Positions 1 to 9,975 of a stretch of 64,000 nt of DNA are shown here, in pieces; position 1 is the stretch's first letter; each line of letters begins with the position of its first letter. The translations under genes were made by a program, and so were the position numbers. The stretch spans positions 83,239,260 to 83,303,259 of the forward strand of contig CM043948.1 of assembly GCA_014529385.2 (NCBI GenBank). The letters are read 5' to 3'. The notes below the pieces were generated by a model. The model was not told the origin of the DNA and did not search any database. It was given only the letters and a program-made list of their open reading frames with translations. This DNA comes from Adiantum capillus-veneris (taxonomy: Eukaryota; Streptophyta; Polypodiopsida; Polypodiales; Pteridaceae).

Positions 1-1163
1 GCTAGCCCTTGTTGGAGAGGACCACCAAGATTTTGTTGTATTTGACGCAATCCCTTGAGGTAGTAACAATCCTTATCCTCATGTCCAGCTTTTTCACAGA
101 AGTGGCAGTAAAACCGAAGGGGGCATTCCTGTGGTGGGTGCCCTGGAGAGCGGCATGAGCTACACCAAACCATAGCCTTAGTCTCTTGCTGACACTTGAG
201 CTCTTCTAACTCGCGCTTAATGTGTTCCAATGCCTCATTATGTGTAGGCTTCTCTTGTCTAAGAGAGAAGGACCTCTCCTCTTGAAGAGCTCGTTGTAGC
301 TTTAGGGCTTCCAGTTCCCTACGTAAAGAAGTTAAAGGATCAGTAGGACTACCTTCCGAGAACACAGAGGGAGTATCTATTTGAAGAGAGTTGTTGAAGA
401 GCTTCCTAGCTCCCTCTATTCTAGTAGCAGCTGCGATGAACTCGTCGAGAGTGGCGTCGGGTCGGAGACTCTCTCGGAGTTTTTGCTGAGAAGTTTTGGG
501 AAGCGCCTTCTCCACCCACTTTTTAACCATGAATTCACCGGGTTGTTGGGGAAGCTTGGCCACCAGCGACTTAGTTTTCGTCATAAGCTCCGCAAAAGTC
601 TCCTCAGGTTTGAGCACCATGTTGGCCAACTCATCCAACACCTTCTCCTGGTAGTCACCTGGCCTGAAAGCTGCACAGAACTACTGTCTTAAGGCTGCCC
701 AAGTTGCAAAATGGTTCTCTGCAAATTGGCTGTACCATTTATCTGCTAGGCCATCCAGGGTGGATGGAAATAGTACCAAGTAAGCATCTTCTCTGTTCAG
801 CCCACGTCCCCTAGAGAGAGATACAAATCTTCTTGCATGGTCGTCAGCATCTTCTGAAGACAGCCCTTTGAATGTAGGGAACTTGATGTTCACCTTGGCC
901 AAAACACTAGCTAGTGGCTCCATGATTCCTTGCTGAGTCTGTTGCACAATAGCTTGTTGTAGAAGAATAGGAGAGAGCTTTTCTGGAGAAGGTGATCGGG
1001 AAGATGGGGAACCTGATGAAGGAATGGGTGATGTGATATGTGGAGGTATAGGTGATGAGGTTGAAGGATTTCTACAAGGTGTCAAAGGTCGTCTTCTGTG
1101 ATAGTACTTCAGAGGGCTCAGTAGTGGGCTTTGACGCTCAACTGACCTCCTTGTATGTGTCAT
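1..1163 (-). pseudogene. Ty3/gypsy gag (5' part of element, runs off window)
   Basis: Capsid/nucleocapsid polyprotein of a Ty3/gypsy LTR retrotransposon. Reading leftwards from a Met at 1163, a Pro/Ser-rich N-terminus is followed by a retrotransposon Gag core (for example FPTFKGLSSEDADDHARRF and DGLADKWYSQF), then a coiled, Glu/Lys-rich stretch, then two CCHC zinc knuckles near 60-165 (CSSCRSPGHPPQEC and CHFCEKAGHEDKDC). The frame is open apart from one stop near 681, where a TAG replaces what is probably a Glu codon in ALRQ-FCAAF. Protease and later domains would lie left of position 1. The upstream primer site and LTR at 1474-2119 are in matching orientation. The family call is secure; whether the element is complete cannot be judged here. 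Confidence 0.85.
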
Positions 1164-1214
1164 ACAGTGACCTCCAAACCAACCAAGCTTTGGGCAAGAA
1201 AACCTTGAACTGGC

Positions 1215-1400
1215 TAAAGACTGGTCTAGACTCTACTAGACCATACTAGACCAGACGAGTGTCTAGACCAGCTGGACCAGGGACGAGGAGGACTAGACCA
1301 GGGTCTAGACCAGACAAGTGACTAGACCAGCTAGACCAGGGTCGAGGGGGTCTAGACCAGAGACGAGGGCAAGTTGGACCGGGGCGAGAGGGGACCAGAC
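1215..1400. repeat. Leader repeat with recurring TAGACCA motif
   Basis: Between the gypsy gag start and its primer-binding site, the heptamer TAGACCA occurs about eight times within roughly 130 bp (about 1230-1360), usually as CTAGACCAG, with GGACCAG and CCAGACCAG variants around it. It lies in the 5' untranslated leader of the minus-strand gypsy element. Its function is unknown. It may be a simple short-repeat expansion. Confidence 0.7.
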
Positions 1401-1473
1401 CAGCAAGGCGAGACTTAGACTGCACAGGCGAAGCGAAGAAACTAGCTACTCAACAGAGTGAGACTTCAGTTGA

Positions 1474-1492
1474 GATCCCATCGTGGTCGCCA
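1474..1492 (-). promoter_or_regulatory. Primer-binding site of gypsy element
   Basis: On the minus strand this reads TGGCGACCACGATGGGATC. TGG followed by a GGGAT-containing stretch is what the 3' end and T-arm of a plant tRNA would complement. It sits 3 nt inside the proposed LTR end and about 310 bp upstream of gag, the expected place. The tRNA identity is not assigned. Confidence 0.6.
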
Positions 1493-1495
1493 AAA

Positions 1496-2119
1496 TGAGA
1501 GCACCTGTAGCGCGGATAATGTGTCGTGCTCTCTACAATGTGGGTGTCACTCAGTGCAATGTGCGAGACAATCTCACTCAACAAATAGAAACTCTCTCAA
1601 ACAGAATGAAACACAGAAACAATGGATAACAACAGAGACACAGCAGTAGACCAGAACATATGGACTCGACTAGCTCAAAGGACCATGTACAGACTCTGGC
1701 GTGGCAGCACACTCCGCTCCAGCCTAGGACTCACAGGTACAAATGGGGTGTCGAGGCTCAGATGTGCAGGGATGGAGAAGCAGTGCTCTGTGTAAGACTC
1801 TCTAGACGACTACGTGCAAGATAAAACCCCAACTCTCCCAAAACGACTACTGATATGTACAACCATAAGAGCCACCAACGGCCCATAAATGTCCAGCCAG
1901 CTAAGTCTATCTCCAAACTGAGTGGTGGTGGTGACCTGGCCACGACGTCCACTAGACCACCGTAGGTACCCTGCCACGTGTCACTCCCAGCCAAAGGGTC
2001 CGTCCAGTGTGAACCAGACCAACTGTAGCTAACTGTCCAACTGCCTGTCCTGTGAAGTGACACTGTAGCAGGCTACAGTTAGGAGCACTACCAACCTCCC
2101 AAGAGGGAGGAGTGTTGCA
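1496..2119 (-). mobile_element. Probable 5' LTR of minus-strand gypsy element
   Basis: The interval directly outside the primer-binding site starts TGCAACACTCC on the minus strand and ends CTCTCA, which fits the TG...CA rule for LTR ends. Length would be about 624 bp. The partner LTR lies outside the window, so the outer boundary at 2119 is inferred from the TG dinucleotide only and no target duplication can be checked. Confidence 0.5.
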
Positions 2120-3601
2120 CTTAAATAGACAGGAGCAAGAGGAGGGGGTGCTAGGAGATAAGGGAGGGTGCGAGAGAGAGCTTGCATGGGTCTAGTGTTC
2201 CACTTGGCACACTTACTTAAAAACTTAAAAACCCTTCAACTTTTAAGTTTTAAAAGTTCACAAGTCACTTAAAAGAAAATGTGCAACTAACTCACAAAAG
2301 TTAACATTAATTCTACCCATGGGAACATTAAAGGCTCCCAACGCAATGCCGCACTGGCACTGCTCCTGTATTACTTGCTCACACTTGTCCGGCCATTTGG
2401 GCGGGCACAAATATTAAAAACTAATTTAACTTGCTTATCCTAAGGCCTTAATGAAAATAATGAAGGCCTTAGGATCACTGTTCTAAGGACCCCATCTCAT
2501 TCCTGTGATCGCACTAACGCGCGTAATTTTTCTGAGCTTAAAATTTGAGGTTGTTGTCTACCCCTTTTTGAAGGCCCAATTTCCCAATCACTAAGGCTTC
2601 AGGGTATTTTCTGATAGGGTCACCCTTAGGTGTTCTAACCCGCATTTAAGCACACCTGAGGCCCTAGAACTACTAGTTCTATTCTGATGTGCACACAACT
2701 AATAAATTAATTATTTACAAAGACTGACATTGTTACATAGAGTGTTTGGGTCTGTCAAAGATCTTCTGTTGAGAAGATTTAGGTGTTCAATTGGCGACAA
2801 TTGTGGAGCATAGGAGGGCCAGGGTCATCCAGTAACTTGCAATGTTATGTCTTTTTGGCAGCTTTATCGAGTCCAGTAGCTCTGCTGCCGCTATCAGATT
2901 CTCTTCAAACGCTATTCTCAATATCCAGATTCGGTGACTTCATTGGAGGCTTGCTGTTTGGTTTGTAAGTTGGTTTGCTATAGGTTGTCAACTAGACGCT
3001 TATAGACTATGGTACGGCTGCATTTGTGAGCAAGACTCATATCAGCACTGTGGGTCTATTTTCAATGGGGAGAGGTTGTTCGAGAGCTCAGTTTCAGACA
3101 TCGGACCAGCCCATAGGAGATCGTAGCACAGAGCCCTTTGGATTAGAGTGGAGCTTTCTGCCTACTTTATAGACGGAGATAGGGCATGGTGCCACCTGGT
3201 TTGTATGTGGGTTTTACCATTATAGTGCGTTTACCTCGCCTCTTCCTAGAGTTATACCCACATCTTTCAGAGATGGGGAGGAGTCTTGGTGTGCTTTCAA
3301 GTGGGTAAGGCCCCGCCGGCAAACCTCCTACCATTAGAGTCATCCTTCACCCCTCCCTTGTGAGGGAGGGCCAAGTCTCTCCCTCCTCGTTCTCTCTCCC
3401 CCAACTATACATGGAGGGAGAGACTTGGCAGAGGGTGTTCTTTATGGGCTTCCTAGACATTGCTTTGCTTGACATGCAGCGTAGTGCAGTGAGACAGCAC
3501 ATAGAGGAGCAGAGGGTCAAGAGACGAACGACAAAAGCAGTTAGAGGTGCCTCAGCCTAGCGTGGTTTATAGTCTCAGGGCTGCCAGAGCTAGAATTCTA
3601 A
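2120..3601. other. Unassigned intergenic DNA
   Basis: No convincing coding region is seen. The stretch TTGGCGACAATTGTGGAGC near 2790 looks faintly like a gypsy primer-binding site on the plus strand, just after a TTCA that could end an LTR, so 2.2-2.79 kb may be an old LTR; this is weak. A perfect hairpin is annotated separately at 3370-3429. Short ORFs here (for example 3360-3560) resemble nothing I recognise. Confidence 0.4.
3370..3429. repeat. Perfect 17-bp inverted repeat (hairpin)
   Basis: Arms at 3370-3386 (GCCAAGTCTCTCCCTCC) and 3413-3429 are exact reverse complements around a 26-nt pyrimidine-rich loop. It is not adjacent to a T-run, so it is not a terminator. It could be a foldback-element relic. 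Confidence 0.75.
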
Positions 3602-3646
3602 CTTCTTCAAAGCAATCCCCTCCTTTTATAGGTGTTGGAGTGCTTA
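3602..3646 (+). repeat. Left arm of inverted repeat flanking LINE copy A
   Basis: A 45-bp segment ending ATAGGTGTTGGAGTGCTTA whose reverse complement recurs at 9651-9695 with 43 of 45 positions matching. The two arms face each other across the whole 5.9-kb LINE plus its TG tracts. The right arm contains CTATAAAAGG, a TATA-box-like string, so the arms may derive from LTR or foldback sequence. Confidence 0.85.
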
Positions 3647-3731
3647 GACCCTCCAGCCACGAAATGTTGTGTTCCTCCAGGCTGAGATGGGTTTGAAAAA
3701 ACAAATTTTCATGTACGTTTTTGTTATTTTA

Positions 3732-3733
<2 letters not shown>

Positions 3734-3764
<31 letters not shown>
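3734..3764 (+). repeat. (TG)n microsatellite at LINE A 5' end
   Basis: About 31 bp of uninterrupted TG on the plus strand, ending exactly where the LINE A leader begins. A second GT tract follows the LINE A poly(A) at 9625-9638, so the LINE appears to sit inside one original TG tract. Confidence 0.9.
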
Positions 3765-3765
<1 letters not shown>

Positions 3766-4424
3766 GAGGGGGACAGTACACGGCATCACGCAGCCATTGC
3801 AGAAGATCAAGGTACGTGAACCCTAGCGAACTGCTCAACGCGCTCTCTTCAGCACCTGCAGGCAGCCCCAACTCATGGGTCTATGACGTGCACCTTCCCA
3901 CGAGCAGTGTGACTTGTGCTGCGGCTGTCTTGTGACTGTAGCAGAGGAAGAAACGCTGCAAATGCCCCCAGCGTTGTGAGCCCTCGGCAACTCTTGTACA
4001 GCTTTCGCTCCCCATTCTGTGTGTGTGGGTGTGAGTGTGTGTGTGTGTGTGGGGTGTGCGTAGTGAGTGTGAGTGTGAGAGAGACCAACAGCAACTCTGT
4101 CAGCCTGCGTGTGTGGGTCTGTCTATGTCGTGTGCGTGTGTGTGTACGCTTGTGGAGGATTTGGGTGTGTGGTGAATCCTTCGACCACTCATTTGTCGCG
4201 CGATTCTGTTTTGCACAACATCTACCCTGTGCAAGCCCTTCACAGCGCACCGGGGTTTGAAGTTTGATTTCGCCTGCACGTGGTCCTTCCATCGTCTTGT
4301 GTGAGAGAGAGAGAGGTGTGAGTGTTTCTGTACAGTTAGCCGGAGTGTGTGTCTGTCTGTGTCTACAGCAATCATATATCAAAACCTCCCAAAAAAAAAA
4401 AGTGTGTGTGTGTGTGAGCTTCAC

Positions 4425-5665
4425 ATGGATTCAACGGATCAGTGTATATATAAGCGTCGGAAAGCCATGGAAACTTCGGAGACGGATACTTTGAGTCTTA
4501 TCAAAGAATGTTTGCATGAGGATTTCGAAGATGCACGTCAAGCCTGGGAAGGATCCGCTCCTGTCATGGAAGTGCGCATCCCTATACAGGAGCTTATGGA
4601 TCCTGTTGCTCAATATGCACTTAACGCGGTGATTCTTTTTTTCCCAGGTAGAATCCCTACGGCTCAGGATGTAGGCCAATGGGTTGATTTCCTACTCAAA
4701 CGGCAAGCAGTCCAAGGGGTTTACTTTGGCGCGCGAGGGTTCTACGAAGTCTTGCTGGCTGACATGGATGCTCGGGATGCTCTGCTGGAAATGTCTCCTC
4801 TTTTCTTCAATACGCAGATGACTCATGTGCTACCCTGGGCTCTTACCAAAGACTATCAGAGTCTCATTCGTCACAAGTGCCCGTCTGGGTTGAGGTGGTC
4901 GATTTTCCTCGCACTTGGCGTCATTTTCTTCCTTTGTTGGATGCTCAACTAGGTAAAGTCATTTGTCCTCCTAAGCTGGACGCAAACACAAACCGTTTTT
5001 GTATTCTGTGGGACACGGATATCCCCACTCCAACAGGTATTTCAATCGATTCCGGGGATATAGTGGTTGGAAAGCGCCCATTTAAGCTTAAATAAGGCAA
5101 GTTTGCAAATTCCTGCTTCCGATGTGGCAAATTTGGTCATATGCAGTCCGAATGTCCGGAACCAAATCTGCAACCACCTCCTTCAATCGTCCCTGCTCCT
5201 CAACCTTGCTCGCCTCTGAAATCTTGTACTGAGGTTCAAACTAAAGGAGTTTCACCCTCCTCCCCCACAGCTGGGGCGATTAAAGGCAAGGGGAAACAAG
5301 TACAATTGTTTGCACTTTCTGCTTCTCCAAATATTAAAGACAAAGGAAAAGAACAGGTTTCGACCTCTCAAACTTGGCTAGTGCCCAAGAAACCCGCCAA
5401 AGCTCTTACAGCTCGTGTTCCGGCATCTTCTCGTAATTATGTGCCTCCTTTGAAGAATGTTGCTCAGAAAAAACTTCCTTGTAATGACAACACTTCTTTG
5501 GCTGAAGCCTGGGACAAGGTGGTTCGCTCTTACAAGGAAGTTGTTACCGGAGAAGCTTCTTCATCGCAAGGTGCATTTACTTTCAATTATCCAGGTCCAA
5601 GTCTTGACCCACCTTCTCAAGCACCTACAGTTGGGGAGGATGTGTCGATGGGCATTGGTACTTGA
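4425..5665 (+). pseudogene. LINE-I ORF1 protein, copy A
   Basis: RNA-binding chaperone-type ORF1 of a plant LINE. The start at 4425 gives MDSTDQCIYKRRKAMETSET. A conserved N-terminal domain (LMDPVAQYALNAVILFF, GQWVDFLLK, GVYFGARGFYEVLL) is followed by KLDANTNRFCILWDTD, KRPFKLK, and one zinc knuckle CFRCGKFGHMQSECPEP near 5117-5161, then a Lys/Pro/Ser-rich tail ending DVSMGIGT at a TGA (5663). The frame breaks near 4880 (HKCP then VWVE is out of frame by one base), and TAA replaces Trp at about 5092. It lies 55 bp upstream of ORF2. The N-terminal domain resembles the DUF4283-type region common in plant LINE ORF1; that link is from memory of the family. Confidence 0.8.
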
Positions 5666-5720
5666 GTTTTCTCCACCCTTTCTTTTCCTGTTTCCTCGTC
5701 CACTGTATATACCATATAGA

Positions 5721-8700
5721 ATGCATAGTTCTTTGAATTGCATCTCCTATAATGTGCGTGGGTTATGTTATCACGACAAGTAGCGGCTTACCTGGCACGA
5801 TGTACATACATGTAAAGCAGACATTGTGGTTCTTCAAGAGCATAACCAACATCAATTTGCAAGACAAACTTCTTACTTTGCGGGCTACTAGATAGCTTAT
5901 ACAGGATCAGCTGGCCATTCTAGAGTGCTTATGCTTGTTGGACATGAACTCTTCCCGACCTTGGTTTTTAATGACCCGGCCGGGAGATGGATGGTCATCC
6001 AATGTATTGTTAATGGGGAAATTTTCGAATTTGGAGGATTATATACATACACAGCTTCTGCAGATAGGGCACGGTTGTGGAGTGCTATCTCTTCTTATTA
6101 TTGGCGTTCCAATGCCTTTCTTTGCGAGGATTTTAATAATGCACCAAACCTTGCAGATAATACTACTTGCCATTCTCACATGCTTCATATGGAACGACAA
6201 TCATGGGACCAATTTATGTCGACCTGTAATGGGCTTGATTTGTGGCTCTTTTTGCATCCAATTGATCCAGGATTCACTTTTCAGCACAATGCTCAATCTA
6301 TGTATTGCGGTCAGTTGTATCACTGGTATCTTTTTCACATGCAACAGTATGATGACTTTGTACGCGAGATGAGGATTGAATATGCTATGTGTCTCTCAGA
6401 TCATTTTCCTGTATGCTTGAAACTTCGTTTTGGCTCTTTTGATGTAAATGATCGCCTACCCAAGAAGAGACTTTTGCATATTAATAATGCTTATCTCAAG
6501 CATGAGCCTTTTCGCACTATGATTGTGAATATCATCCCGCCTTTGCTCTCCAGATGTATGCTGACATGGACATAGCTTGGTTCCGTTTTGTTATGTGTGT
6601 TGAATCAGTTATACAGGTTTATGGCAGAGATTATTTGCCACAATTAAGGGAACAGGTTAACAAGGCAAAGGATGCGTGTAGCCGATTAATGCACTTGGCT
6701 AATCATACTTCTCTTACTCACGCTCAAATGACTGAGTTGTTTTCTACCCGTGCTATATTAAGGCACAATGATGAGAGGAAATTGGCCAAATGGCAGACTC
6801 GAGCTCGTCAACAGGCTTTTGCAGATAAAGGATGTGCTTCTAAACAATTCTTTCAGCATTTGCATCACTCGAGGCAGTCTCAAGCTATACGGAGAATTAA
6901 ATTACCGTCAGGAAAGTGGATCTCTACTTTCCGAGAGCTAGCACTAGCCCTACACTCTCATTATGGCAAGATTTTTGAGGCCCCTTCTTCTCCCACGAGA
7001 GAAGCTCGCCAAGCACGTCACATGTTTCTATCGCATGTTACTTCCATTCGTTCGATGCGGCAGGCTCAAGATTTGGAAGTTGTTTCACGGAGTTGGAATG
7101 GTATGCCAGCTTGCTTGATTTGGGTCGATGGAGAGCTCCTGGTTAGCATGGTTTCTCTGTGGAATTTTTCTTGTCTTTCTGGGATTATTTGAAGGTGCCT
7201 CTATTGCTCATGATGAATACAGCCTAGGAACAACAGGAATTGCTCTTCTCTTGGAAAGAAGGTTTGCTCAAGCTGATACCGAAGCATGCATTGTGTGAAG
7301 AATTCTCACATTGGCGGCCTATTACGCTTATGCCTGTGGTATATAAGTTAATGGCAAAAATGCTTGCTAACCGACTCAAGTGCTTTCTGTATGAAGGCTT
7401 GCATCAATCTCAATACGGCTTTATCCGCGACATCAAATTACTGATAATCTCGCGAATGTCATCATTGGTATGGAGTATGCAAAATATACTCGACAAGATG
7501 TTTTAATCATGCAGATCGACATTGAAAAGGCATTTGATATTGTTCTTTGGGATTACATTGCGGATACCATGAGACGTTTGGGCTTTGGGCCTAGGCTATC
7601 CCGTGTCGTGTTTTTCTTGTATGCATACAGTACTTCTGCAGGCTTGCTGGATGGTTTTCTCACAGAATCTTGGATTTTGGGATGGTCGGTAAGGCAGGGC
7701 TGCCCTCTGAGTGCTTTGCTTTATGCGATCGCTACTTATCCCTTGTTTATGTATTTGGATTCCTTAACCTCCACTGGTAGGCTACATGGCCTGACTTTTA
7801 TTCTGGTCGACAGTTTGCTGGTCAGGCTTATGCGGATGACTCTTTCTTTATGCCTCGTAATAACTATGTGATGTACAGCAGATTATGCATACTCTTCACT
7901 TGTTTGGATTGGCAGCAGGTCTCAAAGTTAACTTTTGCAAATCCAAGCTATTGCCTCTGAAAGAGTGTGACTGGCATAAGATATTGTGTCCTGGGGAGAT
8001 TGTTCCTCCACATGTTCTAGTTCGCCATTTGGGTTATCCACTGGGTTGGAATGTATCGGCTATGCAGAAACTGGATTGGGTGATCCAACGTCTGCGTTCC
8101 AAGTTGAATTATTGGAAATTGTCCACGTGGCCACTTCATGTGCGTCTCAGGATTGTCCAATGCATCCTTGTGGCTTATGTGCAGTTTTACTTGCCTTTGT
8201 TATCCTGGCCTCGGTTGCGCTTGCAATCCCTCATGTCCAATATTTTAGAGCATTTTTGGTGGACCTCGTCTAGCAAGAGGGCCTTCGGCTTCTATCTTTG
8301 GACAAGCTGTGTTCTCCCAAGCGGCTACGAGGGTTGAATATTTTGGACTTGACCCGTCAACTTCTGGCTCGGAAAGCTATGTTGTTGCCAGTTTTGGTGG
8401 AGCAGCAGCAACCTTGGGCTCTCACGGTCACACATTTGTGTGCGCACATTGTCACCCCTTCTTTTGGTCGTTGGAAACCGACTTATTGGGATGTTGTTTT
8501 TGGGAAGCTTGAAGGCCACATTCCTGGATGTCCATTCACTTCTTCTCTAATTGTTGATTGGAAGGTTGTCACTGCGCATTTGGCTTGGGATGGTCGACAA
8601 TCCTCTGGGGTAAACTCTCTTCGCCTGGAGAGTTTGCATTGGAGCAGGGTTTTTGCTTCGACTTTGGTTCAACGGTCTCCTCGCCAAGCGTATTTTCTTT

Positions 8701-9511
8701 CCCAAAAAGGAATCTGCCAGGTGCATCAGGTGGTTGATGACTCGGGCTATGTTCTTTCTTTCGCTGATGCCGTCTCCCGCTTTCGGTTGGGCCTTCACTA
8801 TTCTCCTCTCTGGCGGGAGATTCAAAGGATGCTTGCTGCTCATTCACCTATTCCTCCTCTGGATGTGGACTCTCGCTTCTCTGATTGGAATCTGGCTACT
8901 ACCAGATTGGCCTGCATCTCAGCTGCCAGGTCTATGCCATCCTTCAGTCTGATGTATGGATTGTGCATCGGGGTAATCAGTTGTGGTCGCTTTCCGAGTC
9001 ATCCTTGTGGTGGCAATACGCATTGTCTCGCATTTGGCAGAGTCATCTGCCTATGAAGGAACGTGTTTTCTTGTGGCAGTGCTCGGTGGGAGCTCTACCT
9101 GTTGGCAGTGTGTTGCATGCTCGGCATATTGCGCCTTCCCGCTGCCCCAGATGCCTTGAAGCTGAGGAGACTGTACCACACTTACTATGGTGTTGTTGTC
9201 ACTCCAGAGCCTTCATTTGGTAAGTGTCGATTGCTCTTTGACTACGTTTTCCTTCCGGCTCTTTTCACAGATGATTTTGGCTTTTTGGGGTGCTTCGGTC
9301 ACCACAATCTCAGTTTGCGGTCTTCTTCACCTAGGTCAGATTTTGGACTATGTGGGCTATCTGGCATCATAGGAATTGCTTAATGTTCCAGGGCACTTTT
9401 GTTGACCCCTTTCCCTATTTCAAATTATCTCTTGGTCAAGCGCTGCATTTTGCCTATGAAGTTGGAGACATCACTCTTGATGCCTACAGGATTTACTTTG
9501 ACTGTTTCTAG
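5721..9511 (+). pseudogene. LINE-I ORF2 (endonuclease-reverse transcriptase), copy A
   Basis: The replication protein that would nick target DNA and copy its own RNA there. It starts MHSSLNCISYNVRGLC. An AP-endonuclease-like domain (5721 to about 6430) shows NVRGL, LQEHNQH, DFNNAP (its preceding Gly is now Glu) and SDHFPV. RT motifs follow: HWRPITL, SQYGFI, QIDIEKAFD, RQGCPLSALLY, and AYADDS near 7830 (catalytic YADD). The thumb has HLGYPLGWN and YWKLSTWPLHVRLRI, and the end carries CPRCLEAEETVPHLLW, a CCHC-type tail of plant LINEs. It is interrupted by stops near 5782 and 5890 and several frameshifts. Clade placement as L1-like is by motif order only. Confidence 0.85.
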
Positions 9512-9557
9512 CCTTCGGAGCCTCATAGTGCTCCGTCTTTTGTATCCCTTTCTTTTC

Positions 9558-9587
9558 GTGGGTTTTCCTCGCTTTGAGGTTTCCCAC
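9558..9587 (+). other. LINE-I 3' stem-loop, copy A
   Basis: GTGGG pairs with CCCAC, and an inner CCTC pairs with GAGG around a GCTTT loop, with a T-rich internal loop between. The element ends 37 nt later in poly(A). The same 30-nt structure is found at the 3' end of all five copies that keep this end, suggesting an RNA signal read by the LINE RT. Confidence 0.8.
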
Positions 9588-9624
9588 TTCTAAATTAATC
9601 AAAGCAGATTTACAAAAAAAAAAA

Positions 9625-9638
9625 GTGTGTGTGTGTGT
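9625..9638 (+). repeat. (GT)7 directly after LINE A poly(A)
   Basis: Fourteen bases of GT joined to the A-tail without any spacer, followed by AGGCATACATAC and the right inverted-repeat arm. This is read as the target tract into which copy A inserted. Confidence 0.85.
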
Positions 9639-9650
9639 AGGCATACATAC

Positions 9651-9695
9651 TAAGCACTCCAACACCTATAAAAGGAGGGGATTGGTTTGAAGAAA
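9651..9695 (-). repeat. Right arm of inverted repeat flanking LINE copy A
   Basis: Reverse complement of 3602-3646 with two mismatches. Reads TAAGCACTCCAACACCTATA then AAAGGAGGGG. The similarity stops at both arm ends. Confidence 0.85.
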
Positions 9696-9975
9696 ACATA
9701 AAAAAAGCAAGAAGTAAGAAGCCTTATGTTTGCAAGATGCTTTTGCATTATGCTGCTGCTAGCATGCTAGTGGTGAATGCAATTCCGTAAGTCTTGCCTA
9801 ATACTTGCTTGAGCCAAATGCAAGGTGCTTAGTGCCTATCAACAAGCGCTAATGCTTGTTTCCATAGAGTATTTCATGCCAATAATAATATTGCTTCCAT
9901 TAAACAAGAATGGAGAGAGAAATTGAGTGACTTTGTTTACAATTGTATGCTCACTGGGGGATTCAAAGAGGTGGT
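9696..9975 (+). other. Non-coding spacer
   Basis: No gene-like frame and no repeat signature seen. This is sequence flanking the duplicated block that starts at about 9976. Confidence 0.5.

Larger units (their letters stand above)
3765..9624 (+). mobile_element. LINE-I copy A (near full-length, decayed)
   Basis: A non-LTR retrotransposon of plant L1-like organisation: a GT-rich 5' leader (3765-4424), ORF1 with a CCHC knuckle, ORF2 with endonuclease, reverse transcriptase and a C-terminal Cys/His motif, a 3' UTR with a 30-nt stem-loop, and an 11-A tail (9614-9624). It is bounded by TG/GT microsatellites on both sides. A second A11-(GT)n string at 4391-4417, just before ORF1, looks like the element's own tail signature, so the leader could be a separate insertion. 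Both ORFs contain stops and frameshifts, so the copy is dead. Confidence 0.85.

Noticed and set aside
3644-4424. Antisense frames rich in His-Thr (HTHTHT) over GT repeats
   Set aside because: They are translations of TG/AC microsatellites, not proteins. The same applies around 10.1-10.7 kb, 11.9-12.4 kb and 25.4 kb.
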